Position numbers and translations under genes: made by a program | Assembly: GCA_035544495.1 (NCBI GenBank) | Contig: DATKEU010000562.1 | Location: forward strand, 1-23,279 | Source: DATKEU01 sp035544495 | Lineage (GTDB): Bacteria; Myxococcota_A; Polyangia; Fen-1088 | Length of the DNA: 23,279 bases | Direction: 5' to 3' | Shown: positions 14,716 through 23,237 of the stretch, piece by piece | Numbering within the stretch: the first letter of the stretch is position 1 | How the letters are laid out: every line of letters begins with the position of its first letter | The notes under the pieces: model-generated | Seen by the model: only the letters and a program-made list of their open reading frames with translations | What the model was told of the DNA's origin: nothing | The model's database searches: none

Positions 14716-14943
14716 TTCACACTCCCGTTGGACCGGTCCCACAAGAGGCGTTACAACGAGGGTGAGAGTAGCACACCGCGTGTGGCAGACCTTCGAAAAT
14801 ATTCGGTTTGTTGAGGGAGCGCTTCGTTGACGCGGAAAGAAAGGCACAGTTGTCCAACCAATAACGACGGGCACTGGTCAACCAAACCGCAAGAAGATCA
14901 ATCGACTGGCTCGATTGGGTCAGCCTTCCGCGCCGTCCAAGTT
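14716..14943. other. Divergent intergenic region
   Basis: 228 bases separate the start of the DUF1592 gene and the Cys-rich lipoprotein gene. It must carry the promoters for both directions. It is less GC-rich than its flanks (for example GAAAATATTCGGTTTGTTG, about 14793-14811). No convincing -35/-10 pair, hairpin or small gene was found by eye. Confidence 0.5.
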
Positions 14944-15699
14944 ATGATGCCGGCCGTGCGTCATTCTCGCTCCGTCGCGGGCAGCGCTCCCTGCGGCGTT
15001 GCAGCTCTGCTGGTGGCCGGTTATGCGATTGTCACTTCCGCGGCCTGCTCCTCGGGCGGCCAGGCGGCCACGAACGCCAATCCGTGCGGCAATGGCACGC
15101 TGGACGGGACCGAGACTGACGTCGATTGCGGCGGCGCCTGCGGCGCGTGTACCACCGGCCGGGCGTGCATTCGCGATCAAGACTGCGCCAGCGGTCTCTG
15201 CGCTGGTGATAGGCGCTGCGGCGACACAACGGACCGTGGTTTTCCCAGTGCCGCCAGCGCGCAGATGTACACCATCGCCAGCGGCCTCGTCCCTTTGCCG
15301 CCGACCATGGGCGCGACCGGGTTCGCCATCACCGCCACTGCGGGTGGTGGCTATCGCGTGATCTGGTCGGCGCCGGCCGCGGCCGCCATCAAGGAGTTCT
15401 CCGGCACCATCTGGACGGCGCAGACGTTCGATTCGTTCGCGACCGGCTGTTCGGGCGACTGCATGGTTCAACCGGGACAGGTGATCGGTCAACCGATGGC
15501 CACCGCAGGCGGGATGCGGATCGATTTTCACGGCCCGGCCGTCACCACGCACCCCGGCTTCGAATTCTCCGCCACCGCCCAGCCCGTCTTCTGGCAGTTG
15601 ATGGGCGACGGACACCCGCGCCCGGACCTGGTGTTCTTCAGCGCCGGCGGCGCGGCGGCGAGCCCAACGACAGATCCCTTCGCGCTGACGCAACCCTAG
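14944..15699 (+). CDS. Cys-rich (myxobacterial 'Cys-knot' type) lipoprotein
   Basis: 251 residues from ATG 14944 (the next ATG, 14947, would serve equally; no good Shine-Dalgarno). The long signal ends at SAAC (Cys35). Residues about 43-90 are Cys-rich: CGNGTLDGTETDVDCGG, CGACTTGRACIRDQDC, SGLCAGDRRC. This 'NG..DG.ETDVDCGG.C..C..G..C....DC.s..C' module is common in surface lipoproteins of Myxococcota and is presumed disulfide-bonded. The remaining part (about 95-245) is strand-rich with a CSGDC pair and no recognised family. Alternative start further upstream is unlikely because it lacks a signal. Function unknown. Confidence 0.8.
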   Translation: MMPAVRHSRSVAGSAPCGVAALLVAGYAIVTSAACSSGGQAATNANPCGNGTLDGTETDVDCGGACGACTTGRACIRDQDCASGLCAGDRRCGDTTDRGFPSAASAQMYTIASGLVPLPPTMGATGFAITATAGGGYRVIWSAPAAAAIKEFSGTIWTAQTFDSFATGCSGDCMVQPGQVIGQPMATAGGMRIDFHGPAVTTHPGFEFSATAQPVFWQLMGDGHPRPDLVFFSAGGAAASPTTDPFALTQP

Positions 15700-15715
15700 G
15701 TCGATTGACCGCGCG

Positions 15716-17119
15716 TCAGTTGGGTTGCTGCAGGTACAGGAAGACGCCGTGCTTGCAGCCGACGGCGATATCCATCAGGCCATCCTCGTTGAAGTCGGTG
15801 GCCGATAGACCGCCCTTGCCCAGGCCCTCCTGCATGTCGACCAGGTGGGGCTCCCACGTCACGTTGCGCATCTCGTCCCGGACCAGCTTGAAGACGTAGA
15901 AGACGGCGGGGTCCTGCGCGCCCGGATCGTAGGGGTGCGCGTACCAGCTCTTGCCGGTGATGATGTCCTGCAGTCCATCGCCGTCCACGTCGATCAGCAA
16001 CAGGTCGTGCGGCTGCGAGAAAGACGGAATGCCGCCGGCGTTCATCGCGCCCGGGCCACCGACGATATCGTGCTTGGTGAAGGTGCCGTTGTTCTGCTCG
16101 AACCAGGCCACGCCGTAACCGTGCGAGGCCAGCGACGCGACCACGTCGGCCTGGCCGTCGCCGTTGACGTCATAGGCGAACATCTGGCTGCCGTCGCCGA
16201 ATCCGTACGCGTGATGGGTCCACGGTCCGGACGTCGGGCCAGCGGCAGGCGGCGACCACCAGCCTTCATGGTCGATGTAGTCCATCTTGCCGTCGATCTT
16301 CCCGGCGCCGATGCCGTGCACCCACAGACCTCCAGCCCCGCCTCCGACGGTGTGCCAGGTCCAGGGCGATTTCGCTCCCGGATCGAACCAGCCGAAGCTT
16401 CCGTTGGCGACGCCCACCAGGCCGGGCACGCCCATGCCGGCCATGTCGGCGAACGCGACCTGCTCCCAGGACAGCGTGCCGATGAGGCCCTTGGTCCACT
16501 TGGCGTCGGTCCCGACGGTGGGCGTGCCGGGGTTCTTGAACCAGTAGCTGGGATTCCCCGGCCGGCTGACACGGATGGCGTCGATCCATCCGTCGCCGTC
16601 GACGTCGTACGAGAAGTTCGCCCAGTCGCCTTTTGACGTGCACGTGTAGCAGTTGCATGCGTTCGGGGTGGCGGGCGTGCAGTCGGGCGTGTCCAGCTGG
16701 TGATACGTGTCGAACGTCGGGCCTTCCCACCAGTACGGTCCGGACAGCACGTCGACGTGGCCGTCCTTGTTGTAATCCCCGAACGTGCTGGCCTCGGCCA
16801 GGTTCAGATGGTTCAAATCCTTGCGCGTGAATTTCAAGCTGCCGCGCTTTCCGGCGGGCGGAGTCGTCACCACGCCGCCGGGGCCATCCGAGCCGCCGCC
16901 GTCGGGAGCCGGCGGGAGGACCGTCCCGCCATCACTGCCGCCCGTCGACGCGACGGGGCTGGCGCCACCGGTCGCGCCGCCGGAAGTGGGCGCGCCGCCC
17001 GTCCCCGATGCGCCACCCGTCGCGCTCGCACCGGGCATTTCATTCGAGCCCGAACCGCAGCTCACAGCCCCGCAGAGCACGAAACCCGAGAGCATGACCA
17101 CTGACGCGTAACGAGTCAT
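15716..17119 (-). CDS. FG-GAP/VCBS-repeat lipoprotein
   Basis: 467 residues. The lipoprotein signal ends at AVSC (Cys21), then a Gly/Ala/Thr/Pro spacer to about residue 90. The rest has integrin-like FG-GAP repeats with calcium loops: FGDYNKDGHVDVLSG, YDVDGDGWIDAIRV, YDVNGDGQADVVAS, IDVDGDGLQDIITG, TDFNEDGLMDIAVG. It therefore folds probably as a seven-bladed, calcium-stabilised propeller. A CNCYTC cluster lies in an insertion between the first two blades. Such proteins bind ligands or partners at the surface. ATG 17119 is preceded by GGAAGG; the frame is open to 17392 but without a signal before the ATG. Monocistronic, convergent with the Cys-rich lipoprotein gene 16 bases away. Confidence 0.87.
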   Translation of the reverse strand: MTRYASVVMLSGFVLCGAVSCGSGSNEMPGASATGGASGTGGAPTSGGATGGASPVASTGGSDGGTVLPPAPDGGGSDGPGGVVTTPPAGKRGSLKFTRKDLNHLNLAEASTFGDYNKDGHVDVLSGPYWWEGPTFDTYHQLDTPDCTPATPNACNCYTCTSKGDWANFSYDVDGDGWIDAIRVSRPGNPSYWFKNPGTPTVGTDAKWTKGLIGTLSWEQVAFADMAGMGVPGLVGVANGSFGWFDPGAKSPWTWHTVGGGAGGLWVHGIGAGKIDGKMDYIDHEGWWSPPAAGPTSGPWTHHAYGFGDGSQMFAYDVNGDGQADVVASLASHGYGVAWFEQNNGTFTKHDIVGGPGAMNAGGIPSFSQPHDLLLIDVDGDGLQDIITGKSWYAHPYDPGAQDPAVFYVFKLVRDEMRNVTWEPHLVDMQEGLGKGGLSATDFNEDGLMDIAVGCKHGVFLYLQQPN

Positions 17120-17409
17120 GACCTTTGCCTTCCAGCCAAGGAGCGTGCACTGCCATGCACCGAAGCCCCCCAGCGTTAAGTCGACCCAGCTCCTACCAGT
17201 TAGCGCCAACCAGCGAATTAGTCCACCATTTTTCGACCAAACGGGGCACGCCGACGCGCGCAATTGCCGGAAATCACAAGGCACATGCGCTGAGGAGCAA
17301 CAAACCGCCGCTTCGGTCGCGTTGTTCGCTTCGGACGGGCGCTCGAGATCTCTGAATGGGACGATAGTCTGACGCGTCGCCGGCTCATGCAACCCTTGCT
17401 TGAATCTGC
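17120..17409. other. Intergenic region upstream of the FG-GAP gene
   Basis: 290 bases without a convincing gene, between the end of the M16-like gene and the FG-GAP start. Less GC-rich than its flanks. Near the FG-GAP start is GTGCA-N6-TGCAC (17145-17160), a perfect 5-bp inverted repeat that could be an operator or a leader hairpin. The reading frame that extends the FG-GAP gene through this region has no usual protein features. No terminator for the M16-like gene was found. Confidence 0.5.
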
Positions 17410-18915
17410 CTACTCTCTCTTTCGCAGGTTCGACAAAGTCCCGAGGACAGTTCCGTCCTTGTCGTGAACCTCCGTCGGACCCCAGCCGAGGCCCAGCAGC
17501 GGCGCGCGCAACACGGAGAGATCGCCGACCACGACGGCTGTCATCGTGCTGGGATCCGGGACGCGCGCCTTGACGGCGGCCGGGGTGATCGCGTCCAGGC
17601 GGGCATGGAGCGTCGCCTGGTGGTCAGGCGGCAAGTCGTGCGCGGCCGATTCGGCGTAGGAATCCGCCAGGCCCGGCGATGTCTCCAGCGCGCGCGGTTG
17701 TGCCGACGCCAGGCCATCCTTGACTTCGGCTAGCTCGCCGGTCGTCGGTCCGTGGTCGCGCAGATCGCGGACCCGCGCCTCCAGCGCGGAGAGCAGAGGC
17801 GCCGCTTGATCTGGGGTGACGCTGGCTTGCCACCAGGAAATGCCGCCGCCGCGATCGATGTTTTGATAGGTCTCGCCGGGCGCGTTGTTTCCCGCGGCGC
17901 GGACCTTCGCTGCCGTCGGGGTCGAGGAGCGCCCGCGGATGAGCTCGTGGGCGACGAAGTCGGCGAGGTGCTGGGGCGACTGGACGGGCGCGATGGTCGA
18001 GCCGTAAAGAACCAGAGCCTGCGCGCTGCGCGGCCGGTCGATGACAATCAGCCGCGCATTGCCGGGTGACGGCGGCTGCGGGGCGGCGGGCGCCGCCGCC
18101 GCGGGATCGCGCGTCCAGCCACCGAACAGCGATTGCACCCGCGCGCCGAGCGCCTTCGTCTCGAACGGACCGACGACGATCAGGGTCGCCGCGGCGGGAT
18201 CCATCGACTCTCGCCAGGCGCGGACGACGTCGCTGCGCTGGATCGCTCCTGTGGCCGCGATGTCGCGGGTGGTGGGGGCGTAAGGATGGCCGCGACCGAA
18301 GAGGGCCCCGAAGAGGTTCCTTCGCGCCACGGACATCATCTCTTCGGGGTCGCGCGCCGCCAAGGCGAGATATCGGGTCCGCAAAAGTTCGATGCGCCCG
18401 ACCGGGAACGCCGGCCGGAGGGCGATGTCAGCCATCGTGCCCAGCGCCTGATCGAAGGACTCGCGGCTCGCCTTCACCGACAGGCGAAGGCTGGCGTCGT
18501 CGTGGCTGGCGGTGAGCGAGATGAAACCCTCGTTCATCTGAGCGGATATCTCCTCCTCATTGCGCGCGTCGGTGCCGCTCTTCATGGACGCGGCCATGAA
18601 CCGGAAGACATTTGCTGGTTCACGCGGAAACGTCGCGGCGCCGCCCCGGACGACCAAGGTCGCGGCAAACCCGCGCGCCGTCGGCCGTTCGATCGCCCAC
18701 AGGCGCATTCCGTTGGACAAGACGGAGGTTCCCGGCACGGGAACGACGAACGGGTCATGTGGCTCTGGCTCGGGGGGCTGGGCGCGGAACGCGTCGCTTC
18801 CGGTCGTGCTGGCGGGGTTGGCCGCCGCCGCCGCCGTGGTGGGCCGGCCGGTGGTGCCGCACGACGCGAGGGCACAGGCGCCTGCGACGGCGGTCGCGAT
18901 CGCTTCGAGCCGCAT
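17410..18915 (-). CDS. M16-type (insulinase/processing-peptidase fold) lipoprotein, no zinc motif
   Basis: 501 residues. The signal ends at LASC (Cys19). After a linker the M16 fold starts: VLSNGMRLWAIERP, AATLVVRGGAA, then ANVFRFMAASMKSGT. In active members this place reads HxxEH; here R105, A108 and A109 stand there. Further M16 landmarks are present: NEGFISLTASHDDASLRLSV, IALRPAFP, LFGRGHPYAPTT, ATLIVVGPFE, LIVIDRPRSAQALVLYG. So the fold is kept but the enzyme cannot bind zinc in the standard way. M16 proteins often come in active/inactive pairs; this would be the inactive half, yet the partner gene is also inactive. Start overlaps the previous stop by one base (TGATG). Third gene of the operon. 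Confidence 0.87.
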   Translation of the reverse strand: MRLEAIATAVAGACALASCGTTGRPTTAAAAANPASTTGSDAFRAQPPEPEPHDPFVVPVPGTSVLSNGMRLWAIERPTARGFAATLVVRGGAATFPREPANVFRFMAASMKSGTDARNEEEISAQMNEGFISLTASHDDASLRLSVKASRESFDQALGTMADIALRPAFPVGRIELLRTRYLALAARDPEEMMSVARRNLFGALFGRGHPYAPTTRDIAATGAIQRSDVVRAWRESMDPAAATLIVVGPFETKALGARVQSLFGGWTRDPAAAAPAAPQPPSPGNARLIVIDRPRSAQALVLYGSTIAPVQSPQHLADFVAHELIRGRSSTPTAAKVRAAGNNAPGETYQNIDRGGGISWWQASVTPDQAAPLLSALEARVRDLRDHGPTTGELAEVKDGLASAQPRALETSPGLADSYAESAAHDLPPDHQATLHARLDAITPAAVKARVPDPSTMTAVVVGDLSVLRAPLLGLGWGPTEVHDKDGTVLGTLSNLRKRE

Positions 18916-20307
18916 CAGCGCTCACCCGTTGAAGACCGCAGTTCGCCGGCGATCGGCGCACCCGCCGACGGCATCACCTCGACCACGACCCGGCGGCCGA
19001 GCGGCAGCTCCCTCGCCACCACCGCCGTCAGCTTGGCGGGATCGATTCGCGCGTAGCGATTCAGCCACCAGTCGACGCACGGCTGCGTCCGGCCCTCCTC
19101 CTCTTCGCAGTTGGCGAAGAGATCGGCGCGCCTGATGCTTTGCTCGAGTCCAAAGACCCGATCGATCAGATACCCGACGATCGCGGCGCGCTGTTGCGAG
19201 CCGGAGGGTGCTTTCGCACGCAGCCCAGACAGCACCTGATCGATGGCTTGCACCAGCTCGCCTGGCGTGTGGCCCGCGCTGGCGCTGGCGCCGATGACGA
19301 ATCGCGAGCCGAGATCATGAGATATTTGGGTGGCCCAGACGCGCGAGGCGATCTTCAGATCGTCCACCAGTCTCCAGGTGAGGAAGCTGACCCGTTCGCT
19401 GCTCAGCAATTGGGCGACGATGTCCAGCTCGGCATCGCCCGGATCGCGCCAGGAGGGCGTCGACCAGAGGATCACCGCCGACGGCATCTCGACCTTGGCG
19501 GCGACGTGCAGGCGCGTTTCGCCGACGAGGATCGGCCGGTCGCCCCGCGCGCCGCTCGGCGATCCGCCGGGGCGGCAGTGAGTCGAAGTATCTCTCGATC
19601 AGCGCGCGCGCCCTCTGCGGATCAAAGTCGCCGGTGACGACGAGGGTGGCGTCGTTCGGGGCGAAGTGCGTCTCGACGAAGGCACGCACCTCGCGCGCGG
19701 TCAGCCCGGCGAGGGAGGTGTCGGTCGGCCATCCCGTCGCGCGATAGGGGTGCGAGGCCGGGTAAATCGCCTCCATCGCGAGCTGGGTCACGCGTCCAGC
19801 GGGGACGTTGTCGACAGACTGCAGGCGAGCGGTCCGCAGGACTGCGGCCTCTTGCTCGATTTCGCGATCGTCCATGCCACCGGCGAGAAAGCCCATCTGG
19901 TCGCTCCACAACCACAGCGGCAGGGCGATCCGCTCCGCCGGCAGAGAGACCGAGAACTTGGTACGGTCCGCCTCCGCGGCGTGGGATTCGGAGCCACCCG
20001 CTTCGATGATCAAGCGAGCGTACTGCCACTCGCCGACGTGCTCCGTTCGCCGGAGCATCAGGCGCTGCACCAGGCTGACCAGGCCGGGGCGCGCCTCCGG
20101 ATCGTCGCGCGTTCCCGCCCGGTAGCGCATCTGCATGCCCACCACCGACGAACGGGCGTCGGGCGACAGCACGACCCCGAGGCCGTTGGACAGCGAGAAG
20201 CGTCTGACCTGACCGTCGCGAGGCGAATCATCGCCGTGGACGGCCGGTGCGGCGGTGGTGGCCAGCGCCAGGGCCAGCGCGGCCGGTGCAATCGCGCGCG
20301 CGGTCAT
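18915..20307 (-). pseudogene. M16-type protein without zinc motif, split by one frameshift
   Basis: ATG 20307 overlaps the S41-type stop (ATGA). A signal peptide (1-25) is followed by a clear M16 N-half: FSLSNGLGVVLSPDARSS, PGLVSLVQRLMLRRTEHVGE, ESHAAEADRTKFSVSLP, ASHPYRATGWPTDTSLAGL, TLVVTGDFDPQRARALIERY. Active relatives have HLFEH where S78, Q81 and R82 stand, and Glu where A160 stands. The frame then degenerates and stops at 19315, while the C-half continues in the next frame (DRPILVGETRLHVAAKVEM, then PSAVILWSTPSWRDPGDAEL) to 18915. The switch lies between about 19520 and 19598, probably at the CCCC/GGGG run 19543-19546. Removing one base would give about 463 residues, the normal M16 length. 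True mutation or sequence error cannot be told apart here. Confidence 0.82.
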
Positions 20308-23237
20308 CGTCCCTGCCCGAGCACGATCAGCGGCGCCGAGGTCGATACGCCATCGGCACCGCGCGCGATCACGTGTATCTGGTTCCGTCCCCGGCTGACC
20401 GGTACATCGGCGCCGATCGAGGCGCGCGGCTGGCTGCCCGCCAGCGCCTTGTAGAAGACCTTCTGCATCGGGCGTTGCGGAAGGGGGCCCTCGACGAAGA
20501 TATAGGCGTCGGTCAGGCCCCCGTCGCTGGCCATCTGGGCGGACACGCGAACCGTGGAGCCACTGACGACCAGCGGCGCCGTCGCCGTGACGCTGGGTGG
20601 TGAGACGTGCCCGGCGACGGCGCCACCGCCGGCCGGCACCACCAGGCGATGGGTGGAGGCGTTCGCGGCGCCGGCGCCGACGGCGAGGTCGAATCGGTAA
20701 GGTTGGTCGCCGTTCTGGGTCGTGGTGGTCCGGTAGACGAATACGCACGTCATGCGCTCGCCCGGTTTGAGGTCCGCGGTCCGGAAATAGCCGGCGTCGA
20801 TGACGACGCCTTGTTGCCCGGGCGCGCGCCGCAGGGTCGCGATCACGTCGCGGGCCGCGACGGGGCCGAGGTTGCGAATCTCGGCCTTGATGCGCCGGGT
20901 TTGCGAGCCGGTCGCTTCGCCGGCGCCGGCTGTCGCCGCGGGCGCTTCTTCGTCGGCGGTATCGTAGTCCAGGCTGAAGACGGGCCTACCCGGCGCGTTG
21001 ACGGTCACCAGCAACGGCTCCTGGTCGACCCGCACCGGCTCGTCGGCGGCCAGACGGGCCGTCACCTCGTCGGTCAGCGACGGCGTGGTGGCGGGAATCT
21101 TGATCTCCACCTCTCCCGATCTCGTCTGGCCGGCCGCGACGGTGCCGAGCGCGATCTCCTTGCCGTTCAAGAACGGATTGGCCGCAATCAGGATCGTCCT
21201 CAGACGATGGATCGCTTGCGCGCCGGTGTTGGTGGCGCGCGCGCGAATGACGACGCTACCTCCCGGCACGACCGCCGCTTCGGGGCTCACGGCCAGCTTG
21301 AGTTCAATGCTGCTCTCGCCGCCGGCGCGACTGCCGGCGCTCCAGTCGATCCCATTCGCGGACAATGCGCTCGTCAGGCGTCGCTCCTCGCCGGCGCGCG
21401 TGTCGTCGATCAGCGACCGTGCCTGGGCCAGCATCTGCCGCCTGTCGTTCGAGGTGCTCCGGGTCAGGATGTCGACCGCCAGGTCGCGCGCAAGGTCGCG
21501 ACCATCGGCGTCGGCGTATTCCTCGCCGTCGGCGAAGCGCACGGGCGAATCGTCTTCGTCATCGTCTCGGGCGGCGTCTGGGCTGTTGCTCGCGTGCCTG
21601 GGCACGGACGGCAGCGAGGCGAATGGCGGCTGGTCGGCGGGCGCGCCTTGCGCATCCAGCGCCCAGACATAGTCGGATTCCTTTCGGCGAAACGTGCTGT
21701 CCAATCGAAACACGAATCGCCCGTTTCGCTTTTCGGCCTGTTGCGTGGAAATCTCGACGTCCGGGGTCAGTCCGGCGCCCTGAACCGAGATCCCCGTCGG
21801 CGAGACCCACTGCGCGGTCGTGAGCTTCAGCCCCAGCTTGTCGCCGCCGCCGAGCGGAGAGGGAATGTCGAACAGCACCTGGAGCGAACCCGAGCCGTAG
21901 GTTCGCTCGCCGATGATCACCGCCCGATCCAGGTGCTTGAGGGCGGCCGCCACGATCTCTGCCCCCGCGGCCGTCTGGCGATCGACCAGAACCGCCAGGG
22001 GCACCGTCGGCTCGTTGCCGTCGTCGCCCGCCCGATCATCCTTCAGCGTTCGGGTTCGCGCTGTCATGCGCACGATGGTTCCGGTCTTGAGGAACAGGTC
22101 CGCGACTCGACCCGCCTGTTCATAGAGCCCCCCCTGGTTGCCGCGCAGGTCCAGAATGATGCCGGCGACGTTCTCCTTGGCTATCGCGGCCAGCGTCTCG
22201 CTCGTCTCTCGCGCGGCGGAGGAGGTGAAATGTGCCAGCCGAAAATAACCGATCACCTTCCCGGGCTGGCTGCCCGCCCCGGCGGACGTGAGGAGGCGGT
22301 GGGCGACCGGCACCGCCGCGGCGTGGACCTGCGCGCGGATGGCGGTGATCTTGCGCGTTCCCTGGACGCCGTCTCGTTCGATCGTCAGCTCGACGGTGGT
22401 GCCGACGTTGCCCTGCAGGTGATCGACGACGTCGTCCAGGTTCATGTTGGCGGTGGCCAGGTCGCCGATGCGCAACAGTCGATCTTTGACTCGGACGCCA
22501 GCGCGCGCCGCGGGGCCGTCCACCGGCGCGCTGGTGACGACGATGCGATCCTCGCGGTCGCGGCCGACGCTGACGTTCAGGGCGCCGGGCCAGCCGCCGG
22601 AGCCGAACATTCCTTTGTAGGTGCCGGCGTCCAGCAGCATCGAGCGCGGATCGAGCGTCTGCAGCATCCCGTTCGTCGCTCCGAGCTCGATCGCCAGCAG
22701 GCGGGGGCCTTCATCGCCGGGTGGTACTGGCGGCAAGTTGTCCTGCAAAAAGGCGGCGACCTTGGACACCGCCGAGCGCAGATGCCAGGGGGCGTTCATC
22801 TCCTTGACGGAGACCGATCGGGTTCGATCCCCGACCCGCACGGTGATCCACGGCTCTCTGGGATCGTACCAGTGTTCGACCATCATCTCGGGCGTCAGCG
22901 CCTGCATGCGCTCGACGGCGCCCAGGAACGCCGGCAGCGCGGTGAACCGGCTCGGCTCGACGTAGTTCTGACTCGTGAAGAACAGCGCCTTGGAGAAGAC
23001 CGGAAGCGTCCCCAGGTCGTAAGCGCCGGGGCGCAGTGGCGCGCGCGGGCTCTCGCGCTCGCGGTCGGCGCCGCTGGGCGCCGACCGGGCGGGCGTCGTG
23101 TCCGTGGTCGCGGCCGTTGCCTGCGTTTCAGGGCCGGGTGGTCGCGGACCGCAGGCGGCCGTCGCCAGCGCGGCGATGATCCCCTGAAGCGTCAAACGAC
23201 GGCGCAAGCGATGAAGACGAAGCGGCGTGGGTTTCAA
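20304..23237 (-). CDS. S41/CTPase-type PDZ lipoprotein lacking the catalytic Ser/Lys dyad
   Basis: 977 residues from a TTG start with GGAGAG upstream. Signal ends at TAAC (Cys29). After a linker and helical part (about 70-200), a PDZ domain spans about 210-300 (VDGPAARAGVRVKDRLLRIG). The S41 core follows, about 325-500: GYFRLAHFTS, GIILDLRGNQGGLYEQAGRV, AVLVDRQTAAGAEIVAAALK, AVIIGERTYGSGSLQ, VSPTGISVQGAGLTPDVEI. Compared with E. coli Prc (S452/K477), Ala424 and Ser449 occupy the Ser and Lys places, 25 residues apart in both. An acidic linker (557-580) leads to two CARDB-like beta domains (ARATNTGAQAIHRLRTILI, AEIRNLGPVAARDVIATLR) and a final beta domain. It is therefore a likely non-peptidase PDZ scaffold. 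First gene of an operon with two M16-type genes. Confidence 0.87.
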   Translation of the reverse strand: MKPTPLRLHRLRRRLTLQGIIAALATAACGPRPPGPETQATAATTDTTPARSAPSGADRERESPRAPLRPGAYDLGTLPVFSKALFFTSQNYVEPSRFTALPAFLGAVERMQALTPEMMVEHWYDPREPWITVRVGDRTRSVSVKEMNAPWHLRSAVSKVAAFLQDNLPPVPPGDEGPRLLAIELGATNGMLQTLDPRSMLLDAGTYKGMFGSGGWPGALNVSVGRDREDRIVVTSAPVDGPAARAGVRVKDRLLRIGDLATANMNLDDVVDHLQGNVGTTVELTIERDGVQGTRKITAIRAQVHAAAVPVAHRLLTSAGAGSQPGKVIGYFRLAHFTSSAARETSETLAAIAKENVAGIILDLRGNQGGLYEQAGRVADLFLKTGTIVRMTARTRTLKDDRAGDDGNEPTVPLAVLVDRQTAAGAEIVAAALKHLDRAVIIGERTYGSGSLQVLFDIPSPLGGGDKLGLKLTTAQWVSPTGISVQGAGLTPDVEISTQQAEKRNGRFVFRLDSTFRRKESDYVWALDAQGAPADQPPFASLPSVPRHASNSPDAARDDDEDDSPVRFADGEEYADADGRDLARDLAVDILTRSTSNDRRQMLAQARSLIDDTRAGEERRLTSALSANGIDWSAGSRAGGESSIELKLAVSPEAAVVPGGSVVIRARATNTGAQAIHRLRTILIAANPFLNGKEIALGTVAAGQTRSGEVEIKIPATTPSLTDEVTARLAADEPVRVDQEPLLVTVNAPGRPVFSLDYDTADEEAPAATAGAGEATGSQTRRIKAEIRNLGPVAARDVIATLRRAPGQQGVVIDAGYFRTADLKPGERMTCVFVYRTTTTQNGDQPYRFDLAVGAGAANASTHRLVVPAGGGAVAGHVSPPSVTATAPLVVSGSTVRVSAQMASDGGLTDAYIFVEGPLPQRPMQKVFYKALAGSQPRASIGADVPVSRGRNQIHVIARGADGVSTSAPLIVLGQGR

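Noticed and set aside
14850..14890. GTCCAACCA...GTCAACCAAAC, similar to GTCCACCA...CGACCAAAC near 17225
   Set aside because: The two stretches share short words, but the spacing differs and no third copy was found, so a regulatory motif is not supported.
17230..17300. A possible sigma-54-type promoter (GGCACG...TTGC)
   Set aside because: The GG and GC elements are not 10 bases apart, so the required spacing is missing.
19666..20454. A 262-codon plus-strand frame opposite the M16-type gene
   Set aside because: Arg/Gln/His-rich with no family similarity; the minus strand frame shows clear M16 motifs.
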